A stretch of DNA of 64,000 bases from Prauserella aidingensis (GTDB lineage: Bacteria; Actinomycetota; Actinomycetes; Mycobacteriales; Pseudonocardiaceae), in the NCBI RefSeq assembly GCF_024171865.1, contig NZ_JAMTCN010000005.1, positions 62,001 to 126,000 of the forward strand, read 5' to 3'. The notes below the pieces were generated by a model, which worked only from the letters and a program-made list of their open reading frames with translations, was not told the DNA's origin and made no database searches. A program made the translations under genes and the position numbers. Shown here one piece after another: positions 25,230 through 33,764 of the stretch (its first letter is position 1; each line of letters begins with the position of its first letter).

Positions 25230-25918
25230 CCAGGGTTCTGATCGTCGAGGACGAGGAGTCGTTCGCCGACCCGATGGCCTTCATGCTCCGCAAGGAGGGC
25301 TTCACCGCCGCCCTCGCGACGACGGGCCAGCAGGCGCTCGAGGAGTTCGACCGCAACGGTGCCGACCTCGTGCTGCTCGACCTCATGCTCCCCGGCATGA
25401 GCGGCACCGACGTCTGCAAGCAGTTGCGGGCGCGGTCGTCGGTCCCGGTGATCATGGTGACCGCGCGGGACAGCGAGATCGACAAGGTCGTGGGCCTCGA
25501 ACTCGGGGCGGACGACTACATCACCAAGCCGTACGCGGCGCGTGAGCTGATCGCGCGGATCCGCGCCGTGCTGCGGCGGGGCGGCGACACGGCGGCGGCC
25601 GAGCCGGAGGCGGCGCCGCTCGTGCTGTCGGCCGGCCCGGTGCGGATGGACGTCGAACGGCACGTCGTGACGGTCGGCACCGAGGAGATCTCGCTGCCGC
25701 TGAAGGAGTTCGACCTGCTGGAGTACCTGCTCCGCAACGTCGGCCGGGTGCTCACGCGCAGCCAGCTCATCGACCGCGTGTGGGGCGCCGACTACGTCGG
25801 GGACACGAAGACCCTGGACGTCCACGTCAAGCGCCTCCGGTCGAAGCTCGAACCGGACCCCGGTCAGCCGCAGTACCTGGTTACCGTGCGTGGTCTCGGT
25901 TACAAGTTCGAGGCGTGA
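25226..25918 (+). CDS. regX3: Response regulator RegX3
   Basis: A 230-residue OmpR/PhoB-family regulator. The receiver domain (1-120) has the acidic pair EDEES, phospho-Asp in LVLLDLMLPGMSG (near 52) and Lys in DDYITKPYAARELIARIRA. The winged-helix DNA-binding domain (about 133-230) has LKEFDLLEYLLRNVGRVLTR and DTKTLDVHVKRLRSKLE. It starts at GTG 25226 with GGGAGGA upstream, overlapping the senX3 stop. It activates phosphate-starvation genes. Confidence 0.95.
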   Translation: MTRVLIVEDEESFADPMAFMLRKEGFTAALATTGQQALEEFDRNGADLVLLDLMLPGMSGTDVCKQLRARSSVPVIMVTARDSEIDKVVGLELGADDYITKPYAARELIARIRAVLRRGGDTAAAEPEAAPLVLSAGPVRMDVERHVVTVGTEEISLPLKEFDLLEYLLRNVGRVLTRSQLIDRVWGADYVGDTKTLDVHVKRLRSKLEPDPGQPQYLVTVRGLGYKFEA

Positions 25919-25945
25919 ACCGCGGGCCCGGTACCGTGGATACTC

Positions 25946-26914
25946 GTGCGCCTAGGGGTTCTTGACGTCGGTTCCAACACCGTCCATCTGCTCGTCGTCG
26001 ACGCGCACCGTGGTGGGCACCCCACACCGATGCATTCGGAGAAGACGGTGCTGCGGCTGGCCGAGCAGCTGAACACCCGCGGTGAGCTCACGAAGCGCGG
26101 TGTCGCCGGCCTGGTCGACGCGGTCGAGCAGGCGAAGCTCTCCGCCGAGCGGTGGGGGTGCGAGGACGTCATGGCGTTCGCGACCTCCGCGGTGCGCGAG
26201 GCGGGCAACACCGACGACGTCCTGGCGACCGTGGCCGACTCGACGGGTGTCGACCTGCGTGTGCTCACGGGCGAGGACGAGGCGAAGCTGACGTTCCTGG
26301 CCGCACGCCGGTGGTTCGGCTGGTCGGCGGGACAGCTGCTGGTGCTCGACATCGGCGGCGGTTCGCTCGAGGTCGCGATGGGCATCGACGAGCGCCCCGA
26401 ACTCGCCGAGTCGCTGCCGTTCGGTGCGGGCAGGATCACCCGGACGCGGTTCTCGAACGACCCTCCGAATCGCTCCGAGGTCGTCGCGACGACGGCGTGG
26501 CTCGACGACGCACTGTCCGGCCTGGCCGAGCGCATCCGCGGCGTGGGGGAACCGGATCGGGTGGTTGCGACGTCGAAGACGTTCCGTTCGCTGGCCCGGC
26601 TCACCGGTGCGGCACCGTCGTCGGCGGGGCCGCGGGTGACCCGCGCGCTGACCGACACGGGACTCCGGCAGCTGCTGTCGTTCATCACCCGCATGTCGTC
26701 CGACGACCTGGCGGAACTGGAGGGAGTGAGCGGCAGCAGGGCACATCAGCTGGTCGGCGGCGCACTCGTGGCGGAGGCCACGATGCGGGCGCTGTCGCTC
26801 GAGCGGTTGGAGATCTGCCCGTGGGCACTACGCGAAGGAGTGATCCTGCGCAGGCTGGACCTTTCCAACGGCGAGGACCAGACTGCGCTTGTGACCGGCC
26901 GGGGACGGGAATGA
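25946..26914 (+). CDS. ppx: Exopolyphosphatase (Ppx/GppA family)
   Basis: A 322-residue member of the ASKHA fold. The nucleotide or polyphosphate-binding motifs are VLDVGSNTVHLLVVD near residue 5 and VLDIGGGSLEVAMG near 134. AFATSAVREAGN is the second conserved element. It hydrolyses polyphosphate, or possibly pppGpp. It lacks the C-terminal HD extension of GppA-type enzymes. It is placed 27 bases after regX3 and so fits the phosphate regulon. Rv0496 is the counterpart. Confidence 0.92.
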   Translation: MRLGVLDVGSNTVHLLVVDAHRGGHPTPMHSEKTVLRLAEQLNTRGELTKRGVAGLVDAVEQAKLSAERWGCEDVMAFATSAVREAGNTDDVLATVADSTGVDLRVLTGEDEAKLTFLAARRWFGWSAGQLLVLDIGGGSLEVAMGIDERPELAESLPFGAGRITRTRFSNDPPNRSEVVATTAWLDDALSGLAERIRGVGEPDRVVATSKTFRSLARLTGAAPSSAGPRVTRALTDTGLRQLLSFITRMSSDDLAELEGVSGSRAHQLVGGALVAEATMRALSLERLEICPWALREGVILRRLDLSNGEDQTALVTGRGRE

Positions 26915-26969
26915 GGAGCGTTCGGGCCACACTGGACGTACACGACTGGCGACGGGCACGGTGGAAGGG

Positions 26970-28835
26970 ATGACTCGAGACAGCGACGGCGATCGGCAGC
27001 AGAAGACGGTTGCCGAACTGCTCGCCCAACACGGCGGACAAGCCGGCAGCGCACCGCGCCGTCGGCGGCGTCGTGCTGCGGACGAAACGGGGGAGCAGCC
27101 GAGCATCACCGACACGGCCCCGCAGGCGATCATCGAGCGTGTGCGTTCGGAGGGCGAGTCGGCCGAGTCGTCCACACCACCGAACGCGGCGCCCCAGAAC
27201 ACCGCGGCGCCCAACAACGGTGCACCTCCGAACGGTGCACCTCCGAACGGTGCCGCGCCGTCGGGTGCCCCGCCGAACGGCACCCCCGTGAACGGCCCTG
27301 CTCCGAATGGCGCGGCTCCGAACGGTGCACCGTCGGGCGGTGCTCCCGGCGGTGCGAACCCGAACGCCGCACCGCCCGCCGCGGGGATGCCGCCCGCGAA
27401 CGGTGCTCCGGCGGCGGGACGGCCGCCGCAGCCGGGTGCGCGCGGGCCGCAGCAGTCGTCCGGTGGGTTCGAGACGCCGCAGCCCGGTGCCGGTCAGGCG
27501 CCGCCGCCCGCTCAGCAGGGCAGGCCGCCGCAGGCGCCGACGTCGTCGCAGGTGCCGCCCGAGGCGCCGACGCGGGCCGGCGTGACTCCCGTCCAGCCGG
27601 GCGGTGACGCCCCCGCGCCGCAGCAGTCGTCGGGTGGATTCTTCTTCTCGCCGCAGAACGAGCCGCCGGATCCCGCGCCGCAGGGCGGCCGCCCGCCCGA
27701 GGGCGGTGCCGACGCCGAGGCCGCGCAGGCCGCTCCGCCTCCGGCTCCTGCGCCGCCGCCGTTGCGGCGGCGCAGGCCGTGGCGCGGTGGCGGCAGGGCG
27801 GCCGAACCCGAGTCGAACACCGAACAGTTCCCCGCCGTGGGCGGCGGAGGCGGTGCGCAGCGGGCCACGCCGGGTCCCGTCCGGGGCGACGAACCGCCTG
27901 CCGGACTGGCGAACTGGCGTCGTAAGCGCCGGCAGGCGCAGGACCAGCAGCGCGCCGAGCAGGACACCGAGGTCGGCGTCACGCCGGTCGTGCCTCCGGA
28001 GTCTGCGGGGGCGCCGGACTCCCCGCAGAGCGGTGCCGAGACGACGACCGCCGCCCCGGTGGGCGACGACGACCCGGAAGAGGGTCCCTCGACGGGGTAT
28101 TTCGTCCCCGACTTCGACGACGATGACGACGACGCGCAGCCGGAGGGCCGGGCCGCCTCGGCGGTGGGCGTCGCGCCGGGCGGTGCGGCACGGGCCGACA
28201 CGGACTACGACGACGGCTACGACCACGGGTACGCGGGCGAGTACGGCGGCTATCCCGGTTACGACGACGAGTACGCCGGTTACGACGAGCAGGCCTACGA
28301 CGACCGCGCCTACGAGGGCTACGCCTACGACGACGCGGGGTACGGCGATCAGGCCTACGATGACTCGGCATACGGCGACCCGGCATACGGCGACCCGGCG
28401 TATGCCGACGGATACGCCGACGACTACGACGGCCCCTACGCCGACGATCCGCGGGCGGACGAGTACGCCTACGACGATCCGTACGCCTACGACGACGGGT
28501 ACGGAGACGATGACGACCTCGCGCCTGGCCGTTCCCGCGACGATGCCGACGACGAGCCGGAGTCCGAGGCGTCACCCGCGAAGCAGTGGCTCGCGCTCGG
28601 CGGCCAGCTCGCGGGCGGTGTCGCCGGCGGTGCGGCCGTGTGGCTCGGGTTCAACTGGCTGTGGGGCCAGCTGCCGGCCGCCGCGCTGATCGCCGCGCTG
28701 GTCGTCACGGTCGGCCTGGTACTGATCGTGCGCAAGGTCCGCCGCGCCGACGACCTGCAGACCACGGTGCTGGCCGTGCTCGTGGGGCTCGTCGTGACGG
28801 TGTCGCCCGCCGCGTTGTTGCTGGTGACGAAGTAG
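26970..28835 (+). CDS. Large disordered protein with C-terminal membrane helices (Rv0497-like)
   Basis: A 621-residue protein. The N-terminus MTRDSDGDRQQKTVAELLAQ is the conserved-looking part. Residues 45-480 are low complexity: first Asn-Gly-Ala-Pro repeats (PNGAPPNGA), then Pro/Gln-rich, then Asp/Tyr-rich repeats (YDDGYDHGYAGEYGGYPGYD, period 5-9). The last about 95 residues have three hydrophobic helices starting LALGGQLAGGVAGGAAVWLG. M. tuberculosis Rv0497 has the same position and a similar layout but is about half as long. An in-frame GTG at 26961 is an alternative start. The function is unknown; a membrane-anchored cytoplasmic tail is inferred. Confidence 0.85.
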   Translation: MTRDSDGDRQQKTVAELLAQHGGQAGSAPRRRRRRAADETGEQPSITDTAPQAIIERVRSEGESAESSTPPNAAPQNTAAPNNGAPPNGAPPNGAAPSGAPPNGTPVNGPAPNGAAPNGAPSGGAPGGANPNAAPPAAGMPPANGAPAAGRPPQPGARGPQQSSGGFETPQPGAGQAPPPAQQGRPPQAPTSSQVPPEAPTRAGVTPVQPGGDAPAPQQSSGGFFFSPQNEPPDPAPQGGRPPEGGADAEAAQAAPPPAPAPPPLRRRRPWRGGGRAAEPESNTEQFPAVGGGGGAQRATPGPVRGDEPPAGLANWRRKRRQAQDQQRAEQDTEVGVTPVVPPESAGAPDSPQSGAETTTAAPVGDDDPEEGPSTGYFVPDFDDDDDDAQPEGRAASAVGVAPGGAARADTDYDDGYDHGYAGEYGGYPGYDDEYAGYDEQAYDDRAYEGYAYDDAGYGDQAYDDSAYGDPAYGDPAYADGYADDYDGPYADDPRADEYAYDDPYAYDDGYGDDDDLAPGRSRDDADDEPESEASPAKQWLALGGQLAGGVAGGAAVWLGFNWLWGQLPAAALIAALVVTVGLVLIVRKVRRADDLQTTVLAVLVGLVVTVSPAALLLVTK

Positions 28836-28838
28836 CGC

Positions 28839-29624
28839 GTGATCCCGGTCGGACTTTCCACGGCGTCGGTGTGGCCGCTCCGTGCGCGCTCCGGGTTCGA
28901 ACTGGCCGCCGCGCTGGGTTTCGACGGCGTCGAGGTGATGGTCTGGGCCGATCCGGAGAGCCAGGACGTGGCCGCACTGCGACGTCACAGCGCCTCGACG
29001 GGGATGCCCGTGCTGGCGGTGCATTCGCCGTGCCTGCTGATCACCCAGCGGGTGTGGTCGCCGGACCCGGTGGTGCGGCTGCGGCGGTCCGTCGAGGCGG
29101 CCGTCGAGCTGGAGGCGCCGACCGTGGTGGTGCACCCGCCGTTCCGGTGGCAGCGCCGGTACGGCGAGGCGTTCGCCGGTCTGGTCGCGGAGCTCGAAGC
29201 CTCCAGCGGGGTGCGGATCGCCGTGGAGAACATGTTCCCGGTGCGGACGCCGCGCGGCAGGGAGGTGTCGGCGTTCCGGCCGTCCGTCGACCCGACCGAC
29301 GTCGGGCACGCCCACTACACCCTGGACCTCTCCCACACGGCGACCGCGGGCATGGACGCGCTGGCGCTGGCGAAGCGGATGGGGGAGCGGCTCACCCACG
29401 TCCACATGGGAGACGGCACCGGGGTGGCGAAGGACGAACACCTGCTGCCGGGTCGTGGCACGCAGCCGTGCGCGGAGTTGCTCGAAGGCCTCGGCGAGCA
29501 CGGCTTCGGCGACCGCGGTGGCCAGGTCGTCCTCGAGGTGAACACGCGCAGCGCCCGGACCGAGGAGCAGCGCGCGAAGATGCTCAGTGAGGCGCTGTTG
29601 TTCACGCGCCTGCACCTGGGGTGA
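28839..29624 (+). CDS. Sugar phosphate isomerase/epimerase (xylose isomerase-like TIM barrel)
   Basis: A 261-residue AP-endonuclease-2-family TIM barrel. Metal-site segments include VMVWADPESQDV, VLAVHSPCLL, VVVHPPFRW, IAVENMFPV (Glu), YTLDLSHTATAGMD (Asp/His) and LTHVHMGDGTG (His). It is the Rv0498-type protein conserved behind ppx. The substrate is unknown. It starts at GTG 28839, three bases after the preceding stop. Confidence 0.88.
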   Translation: MIPVGLSTASVWPLRARSGFELAAALGFDGVEVMVWADPESQDVAALRRHSASTGMPVLAVHSPCLLITQRVWSPDPVVRLRRSVEAAVELEAPTVVVHPPFRWQRRYGEAFAGLVAELEASSGVRIAVENMFPVRTPRGREVSAFRPSVDPTDVGHAHYTLDLSHTATAGMDALALAKRMGERLTHVHMGDGTGVAKDEHLLPGRGTQPCAELLEGLGEHGFGDRGGQVVLEVNTRSARTEEQRAKMLSEALLFTRLHLG

Positions 29625-29892
29625 CGATCCGGACTCGTTTCAAGATCAACTTTTGACCGGGTGGTGGTGCCCGCGCGCCGTGGTCATCCGTATCGTTTTC
29701 CGTGTGATGCTGCGTGCACGTGGTGTGAACACATTGCTCGAATCGGGTGCCCGCAACGCAATCGGTGGGCACCACCGCCGGACTCTGCCTATCCTGCGCG
29801 GACACGGCGGCCGGTACGGCCGTACCACGCAGGTCTCGGCCGCCTGTTGCCGCACGCCGACCCGGCGAGCGCCGGAGGGGGAAGGGGAGAAG
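29625..29892. other. Gene-free stretch before the thioesterase
   Basis: No credible coding signal. A slightly AT-rich patch at 29635-29760 (TTTTGACCGGG near 29650, and GTATCGTTTTCCG) may hold a promoter for the thioesterase-proC segment, but no good -10 is visible. Confidence 0.35.
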
Positions 29893-30081
29893 GTGCGCGT
29901 CGACATGCGATCCGCGCAGGTCCGGACCGGTCTCTGGACGTCAGGTGGCAGGGCGACCGGCGCCCCGGGAGCCGACGATGCGACCGCCGGTGGCGGGGTC
30001 TCCCGTGAGGTGGTGTCCGGTGTCGGAGCGTTCGGTGACGTGGTGGTGTCCGGCGTCGCGTCCGCGGCCGGCCGCCGGTGA
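29893..30081 (+). CDS. Possible small protein coupled to the thioesterase
   Basis: A 62-residue frame opens at GTG 29893 directly behind a purine-rich AAGGGGAGAAG and closes in a GTGA overlap with the next gene. It begins VRVDMRSAQVRTGLWTSG and has a Gly/Val-rich second half with repeated VVSGV. There is no recognisable domain. The ribosome binding site is very close to the GTG and the composition is repetitive, so it may be only a coupling leader or non-coding. Confidence 0.3.
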   Translation: MRVDMRSAQVRTGLWTSGGRATGAPGADDATAGGGVSREVVSGVGAFGDVVVSGVASAAGRR

Positions 30082-30899
30082 GTACGCCCGAGACGGCCGC
30101 GGAGTTCGGTGCGGCGTGCGAGCCGCGTTCCCTCGGCGACGGCACGTTCACGGCCGATCTGCGGCAGGAGTGGTCCATCGGCACGCACCCGCACGGCGGG
30201 TTCCTCATCGCGCTTCTCGCGAAGGCGGCACTCGCAGCGGTGCGCGAAACCGGCGATCCGGCCATCGACCCCCTGGTCGTCAGCGCGGAGTTCCTGCGCC
30301 CGCCCGCGATCGGGCCCGTGCTGCTGCGCACCGACGTCCGCAAGGTCGGCAGGCGAGCCACCGTCGTCGCGGTGACCCTCGAACAACGCGGGCGCAGCTG
30401 TGTCGAAGCGCGCGTCACCGCGGGTCGGCTCCCGACGCGCACACCGGACTGGCACGACGCCCCGTCCGCACCGGTCGAACCCCCGGCGGGGTGCGTCACC
30501 CTCGACGGCAACGACCCCGAAGGCGTGTTCCACCTCGCGCAGGGCTGCGACGTGCGGATCGATCCGACCACGGCCGGCTACCTGGCGGGCCGTACCGGCG
30601 ACCCGCCACGGCTGCGGCTGTGGGTGCGGCCGCGCGGCGGCGTGGCGGACCCGTACTTCACGCTGCTCGCGGGCGACATCAACCCGCCCGTGGTGCTCAA
30701 CCTCGGGCGGGCCGGCTGGGCACCGACGGCCCAGCTGACGTCGCTGGTCCGCACCCGCCCCGCGCCCGGCTGGCTGCGGGTCCACGTCGAGAGCCGGTCG
30801 GTCCACGAAGGCTGGTTCGACTCCGACGCCCTCGTCGTCGACTCGCAGAACCGCATCGTCTGCCAGGCCCGCCAGCTGGCCCTCGCGCCACTCGGCTGA
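30078..30899 (+). CDS. Acyl-CoA thioesterase-like double hot-dog protein
   Basis: A 273-residue TesB-like thioesterase-family protein. Two hot-dog repeats are suggested by TADLRQEWSIGTHPHGGFL with helix LIALLAKAALAAV (about 20-60) and AGWAPTAQLTSLVRTRPAPGW (about 212-235). It ends with FDSDALVVDSQNRIVCQARQ. It starts at GTG 30078. It sits where Rv0499 lies, just ahead of proC. The substrate is unknown. Confidence 0.85.
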   Translation: MSTPETAAEFGAACEPRSLGDGTFTADLRQEWSIGTHPHGGFLIALLAKAALAAVRETGDPAIDPLVVSAEFLRPPAIGPVLLRTDVRKVGRRATVVAVTLEQRGRSCVEARVTAGRLPTRTPDWHDAPSAPVEPPAGCVTLDGNDPEGVFHLAQGCDVRIDPTTAGYLAGRTGDPPRLRLWVRPRGGVADPYFTLLAGDINPPVVLNLGRAGWAPTAQLTSLVRTRPAPGWLRVHVESRSVHEGWFDSDALVVDSQNRIVCQARQLALAPLG

Positions 30900-31005
30900 G
30901 CCCCCGTTGCGGCCCGGCCGCCAGCCCTCACGGACGTGCCTCGAGCCACTGCGCCCGCCCGTCGCCCGGCCGCCACCCCTCAAGGACGCGCTCCGCGCGG
31001 CTGCT

Positions 31006-31011
31006 TAGGCT
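31006..31011 (+). promoter_or_regulatory. Probable -10 element of a leaderless proC transcript
   Basis: TAGGCT fits TANNNT and is followed by exactly seven bases and the proC ATG at 31019, with no Shine-Dalgarno sequence. This spacing places the transcription start at or next to the A of ATG, as in many actinobacterial leaderless genes. Confidence 0.5.
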
Positions 31012-31018
31012 CGGGACC

Positions 31019-31825
31019 ATGACTGTTGCCGTGCTGGGCGCCGGGAAGATCGGCGAGGCGTTGTTGTCCGGACTGCTGGACGCCGGGCACGACGCCGGCG
31101 ACCTGCTGTTCACCGAGCGTCATCCGGAGCGGGCCGCGGAGCTGACCGACCGCTACGGCGTGGCGGGCGTCGAGGTGGCCGACGCGGCCAAACGCGCCGA
31201 CGTGCTGGTCGTCGCCGTGAAGCCGCAGGACATCGAACCGCTGCTCGACGAGTTGGCCGAGCTGATCGGCCCGCGGTCGCTGGTCGTGTCGATGTGCGCA
31301 GGCCTGCCGACGTCGCTGTTCGAACGCAGGCTGCCCGCCGGTACGCCCGTGATCCGCGTCATGCCGAACACGCCGATGCTGGTCGGCGCGGCCATGAGCG
31401 CCGTCTCGCCCGGCAAGCACGCCACCGACGAGCAGCTGCAGACGGTCGAGCGGCTGCTGTCGTCGGTCGGCAAGGTCGTCGTGCTGCCCGAGTCGCAGCA
31501 GGACGCCGTCACGGCACTGTCCGGCTCCGGGCCCGCCTACTTCTTCTACCTGGTCGAGGCGATGATCGACGCGGGTATCCTGCTCGGCCTGCCGCGCGCC
31601 GTGGCGCAGCAGCTGATCGTCCAGGCGGCCGTCGGCGCGGGCAAGATGCTCGACGAGGGTGGCGAGCACCCGGTCATGCTGCGCGAGAACGTCACCTCAC
31701 CGGGTGGGACGACCATCAATGGCATTCGCGAACTCGAGAAGCACGGAGTGCGCGCAGCCCTGCTCGACGCCATCGAATCGGCCCGTGATCGCTCCGTGGA
31801 GTTAGGCAAGGCCCACGAGGAGTAA
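31019..31825 (+). CDS. proC: Pyrroline-5-carboxylate reductase
   Basis: A 268-residue NAD(P)H-dependent enzyme making proline from pyrroline-5-carboxylate. The Rossmann motif is VAVLGAGKIGEALLSGLL. VVAVKPQDIEPLL, VIRVMPNTPMLVG and the signature MLRENVTSPGGTTINGIREL near residue 222 are all present, as is SGSGPAYFFYLVEAM. Canonical length. Rv0500 is the syntenic counterpart. Confidence 0.96.
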   Translation: MTVAVLGAGKIGEALLSGLLDAGHDAGDLLFTERHPERAAELTDRYGVAGVEVADAAKRADVLVVAVKPQDIEPLLDELAELIGPRSLVVSMCAGLPTSLFERRLPAGTPVIRVMPNTPMLVGAAMSAVSPGKHATDEQLQTVERLLSSVGKVVVLPESQQDAVTALSGSGPAYFFYLVEAMIDAGILLGLPRAVAQQLIVQAAVGAGKMLDEGGEHPVMLRENVTSPGGTTINGIRELEKHGVRAALLDAIESARDRSVELGKAHEE

Positions 31826-31962
31826 TCCACACACCCGTGCCATCGCCTCGACGGCCGTCGCATCCGCCACACCAGTCCCGCTACCCTCGCATTAGCACGT
31901 ACGTGTCGAGGCCACACGGAGGGGAAGCCGCGTGGCGTGACACGTGCCCGAAAAGGGACACG

Positions 31963-32187
31963 GTGAGACCTATGCCGGCGAAAGGTAACGACGACCTGCC
32001 AGGACCACGGCAGGTCCAGTTCTTGACGGTCGCGGAGGTGGCGTCGCTGATGCGCGTCTCCAAGATGACCGTCTACCGCTTAGTGCATTCGGGGGAGCTT
32101 CCGGCGGTTCGCGTCGGCAAGTCCTTCCGCGTGCCGGAACAGGCTGTCCACGACTATCTGGACAACGCGTACTTCGACGTCGGCTGA
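31963..32187 (+). CDS. Excisionase-family helix-turn-helix DNA-binding protein
   Basis: A 74-residue MerR/excisionase-type winged HTH. The core is FLTVAEVASLMRVSKMTVYR followed by LVHSGELPAVRVGKSFRVPE and the final helix QAVHDYLDNAYFDVG. This is the conserved Rv0500A-type regulator between proC and bS22 in mycolata. The GTG start at 31963 has AAGGGA five bases upstream and is preferred over ATG 31972, which has no spacing-appropriate signal. The target is unknown. Confidence 0.88.
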   Translation: MRPMPAKGNDDLPGPRQVQFLTVAEVASLMRVSKMTVYRLVHSGELPAVRVGKSFRVPEQAVHDYLDNAYFDVG

Positions 32188-32392
32188 GGCCGGAGAGGAC
32201 CGGCTCGAAATCCCGAGGCAAGCCCCGGGTAACCTGGTAGGCCGTGCGCGTGGTCGCCCCACGCACGAGCCACGTTCCGCGGCGCCCGCCGCGTACGGGA
32301 CGTGACTCGGCGGGCTGCCGCGACGTCGTCGTGGTGGCCGCATCCGTGAGGCGCCCGCGCATCGTCACGATCTATCGGTTGAAGGAGTTCCT

Positions 32393-32494
32393 GTGGGCTC
32401 GGTCATCAAGAAGCGCCGCAAGCGTATGTCCAAGAAGAAGCACCGCAAGCTTCTGCGCCGCACGCGCGTCCAGCGTCGCAAGCAGGGCAAGTAA
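32393..32494 (+). CDS. Small ribosomal protein bS22 (33 residues)
   Basis: The frame GTG 32393 to TAA 32494 encodes [20 protein letters not shown], then [13 protein letters not shown]. It is an extremely basic peptide matching the actinobacterial bS22 mini-protein (Rv0500B type) known from mycobacterial ribosome structures, where it sits in the 30S subunit. A strong GAAGGAG lies six bases before the start. Two hairpin terminators follow, consistent with high expression. Confidence 0.93.
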   Translation: MGSVIKKRRKRMSKKKHRKLLRRTRVQRRKQGK

Positions 32495-32510
32495 GCCCGG
32501 GGACTCCGCC

Positions 32511-32548
32511 CCCGCGCGTCTGCCGGTTCACCCGGACGGACGCGCGGG
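32511..32548 (+). terminator. Hairpin after bS22 gene
   Basis: CCCGCGCGTC (32511-32520) pairs with GACGCGCGGG (32539-32548) around an 18-nt loop, 16 bases after the stop codon. There is no T-run. Confidence 0.65.
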
Positions 32549-32591
32549 TCGGCCGGGGGTGCGCCCGACAAGGCACCCCGTGAAACGAATG

Positions 32592-32618
32592 CGAGCCCGG
32601 CCGGTTCGGTCGGGCTCG
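32592..32618 (+). terminator. Second hairpin after bS22 gene
   Basis: CGAGCCCG (32592-32599) pairs with CGGGCTCG (32611-32618), followed by TAAATT. The AT-rich tail makes this the more classical of the two tandem terminators. Confidence 0.7.
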
Positions 32619-32720
32619 TAAATTGCCTGTAAGCGGCCTCCGCGGCGGCGCACCCGGCGCGTACGATCAGTGTCGACGCCGGACTCTCGGTGTCAGCGCC
32701 AGCCGTACCCAGGGGGTTCG

Positions 32721-33752
32721 ATGCCGCCTATGCCGCCCAGCAACGTCCTCGTGACCGGTGTCGCCGGAGAGCTGGGCAGCAGGCTGCTCGCGCGCCTGGG
32801 CAACAATCCGGACCTGAACCGGGTCGTCGGCGTCGACACGTCACCGCCCCGCCCCGAGATCCTCCGCAGGGCCGGTCACGCCGAGTTCGTGCGCGCCGAC
32901 ATCCGCAATCCGCTGATCGCGAAGATCATCTCGTCGGCGAAGATCGACACCGTCGTGCACGCCTCCACGCACGCGCATCCCGCCGGGCCGACCCGGCGCG
33001 TGGCGGTGAAAGAGGTCAACGTCATCGGCACGATGCGGCTGCTCGCCGCGTGCCAGAAGTCGCCGCTGGTCCGCAAACTCGTGGTCAAGTCCTCGGCCGC
33101 GGTCTACGGCGCAGGCGCCCGCTCGCCCGCGGTGTTCAGCGAGGACACCGAACTCGGGCCCACCTCGCCGTCCGGTTACGCCAAGGACGCCGTCGAGATG
33201 GAGGGCTACGTCCGCGGGCTGATGCGCCGCAGGCCGGACATCACCGTGACGATGGGCCGGTTCGCCAACATCGTGGGCCCCGACGTCGACACCGTGCTCA
33301 CGCGCTACTTCTCGCTGCCCGTCGTGCCGACCGTGCTCGGGTTCGACTCGCGCCTTCAGGTGCTGCACTCGTCGGACGCGCTCGCCGCCCTCGAGATCGC
33401 GACGCTCGAGGACCGGCCCGGGGTGTACAACATCGCAGCCGACGGGGTGCTCACGCTGGGCCAGGCCATCCGCCGCGCAGGCAGGATCGAACTGCCGCTG
33501 CCGCGCACCGCTCTGCCCTCGGTCGGGAAGGTCCTCCGCAGCGCTCGCATCGTCGACTTCTCCGCCGACCAGGTCAGCCTGCTGAACTTCGGCCGCGTCG
33601 TCGACACCACCCGGCTCAAGAACGACTTCGGTTACACGCCCCGCTGGAGCACCCGCGACGCGTTCGACGACTACCTCACCGGACGCGGCGTCCGGCCGGT
33701 CGTCGACGGCGAGCGGATCGCGGGCGCTCTCGCAGCGGTGGGCAGGCGGTAG
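32721..33752 (+). CDS. NAD-dependent epimerase/dehydratase (GalE2-like)
   Basis: A 343-residue extended-SDR protein. The cofactor motif is VLVTGVAGELGSRL near residue 7, with VVGVDTSPPR as the second strand. VKSSAAVYG and SGYAKDAVEMEGY carry the Ser-Tyr-Lys type catalytic site, here Tyr-Ala-Lys. It corresponds to Rv0501 (galE2). The start at 32721 has AGGGGG five bases upstream; an open frame from 32670 lacks a signal. The sugar substrate is unknown. Confidence 0.9.
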   Translation: MPPMPPSNVLVTGVAGELGSRLLARLGNNPDLNRVVGVDTSPPRPEILRRAGHAEFVRADIRNPLIAKIISSAKIDTVVHASTHAHPAGPTRRVAVKEVNVIGTMRLLAACQKSPLVRKLVVKSSAAVYGAGARSPAVFSEDTELGPTSPSGYAKDAVEMEGYVRGLMRRRPDITVTMGRFANIVGPDVDTVLTRYFSLPVVPTVLGFDSRLQVLHSSDALAALEIATLEDRPGVYNIAADGVLTLGQAIRRAGRIELPLPRTALPSVGKVLRSARIVDFSADQVSLLNFGRVVDTTRLKNDFGYTPRWSTRDAFDDYLTGRGVRPVVDGERIAGALAAVGRR

Positions 33753-33764
33753 GAGGGAACGGGT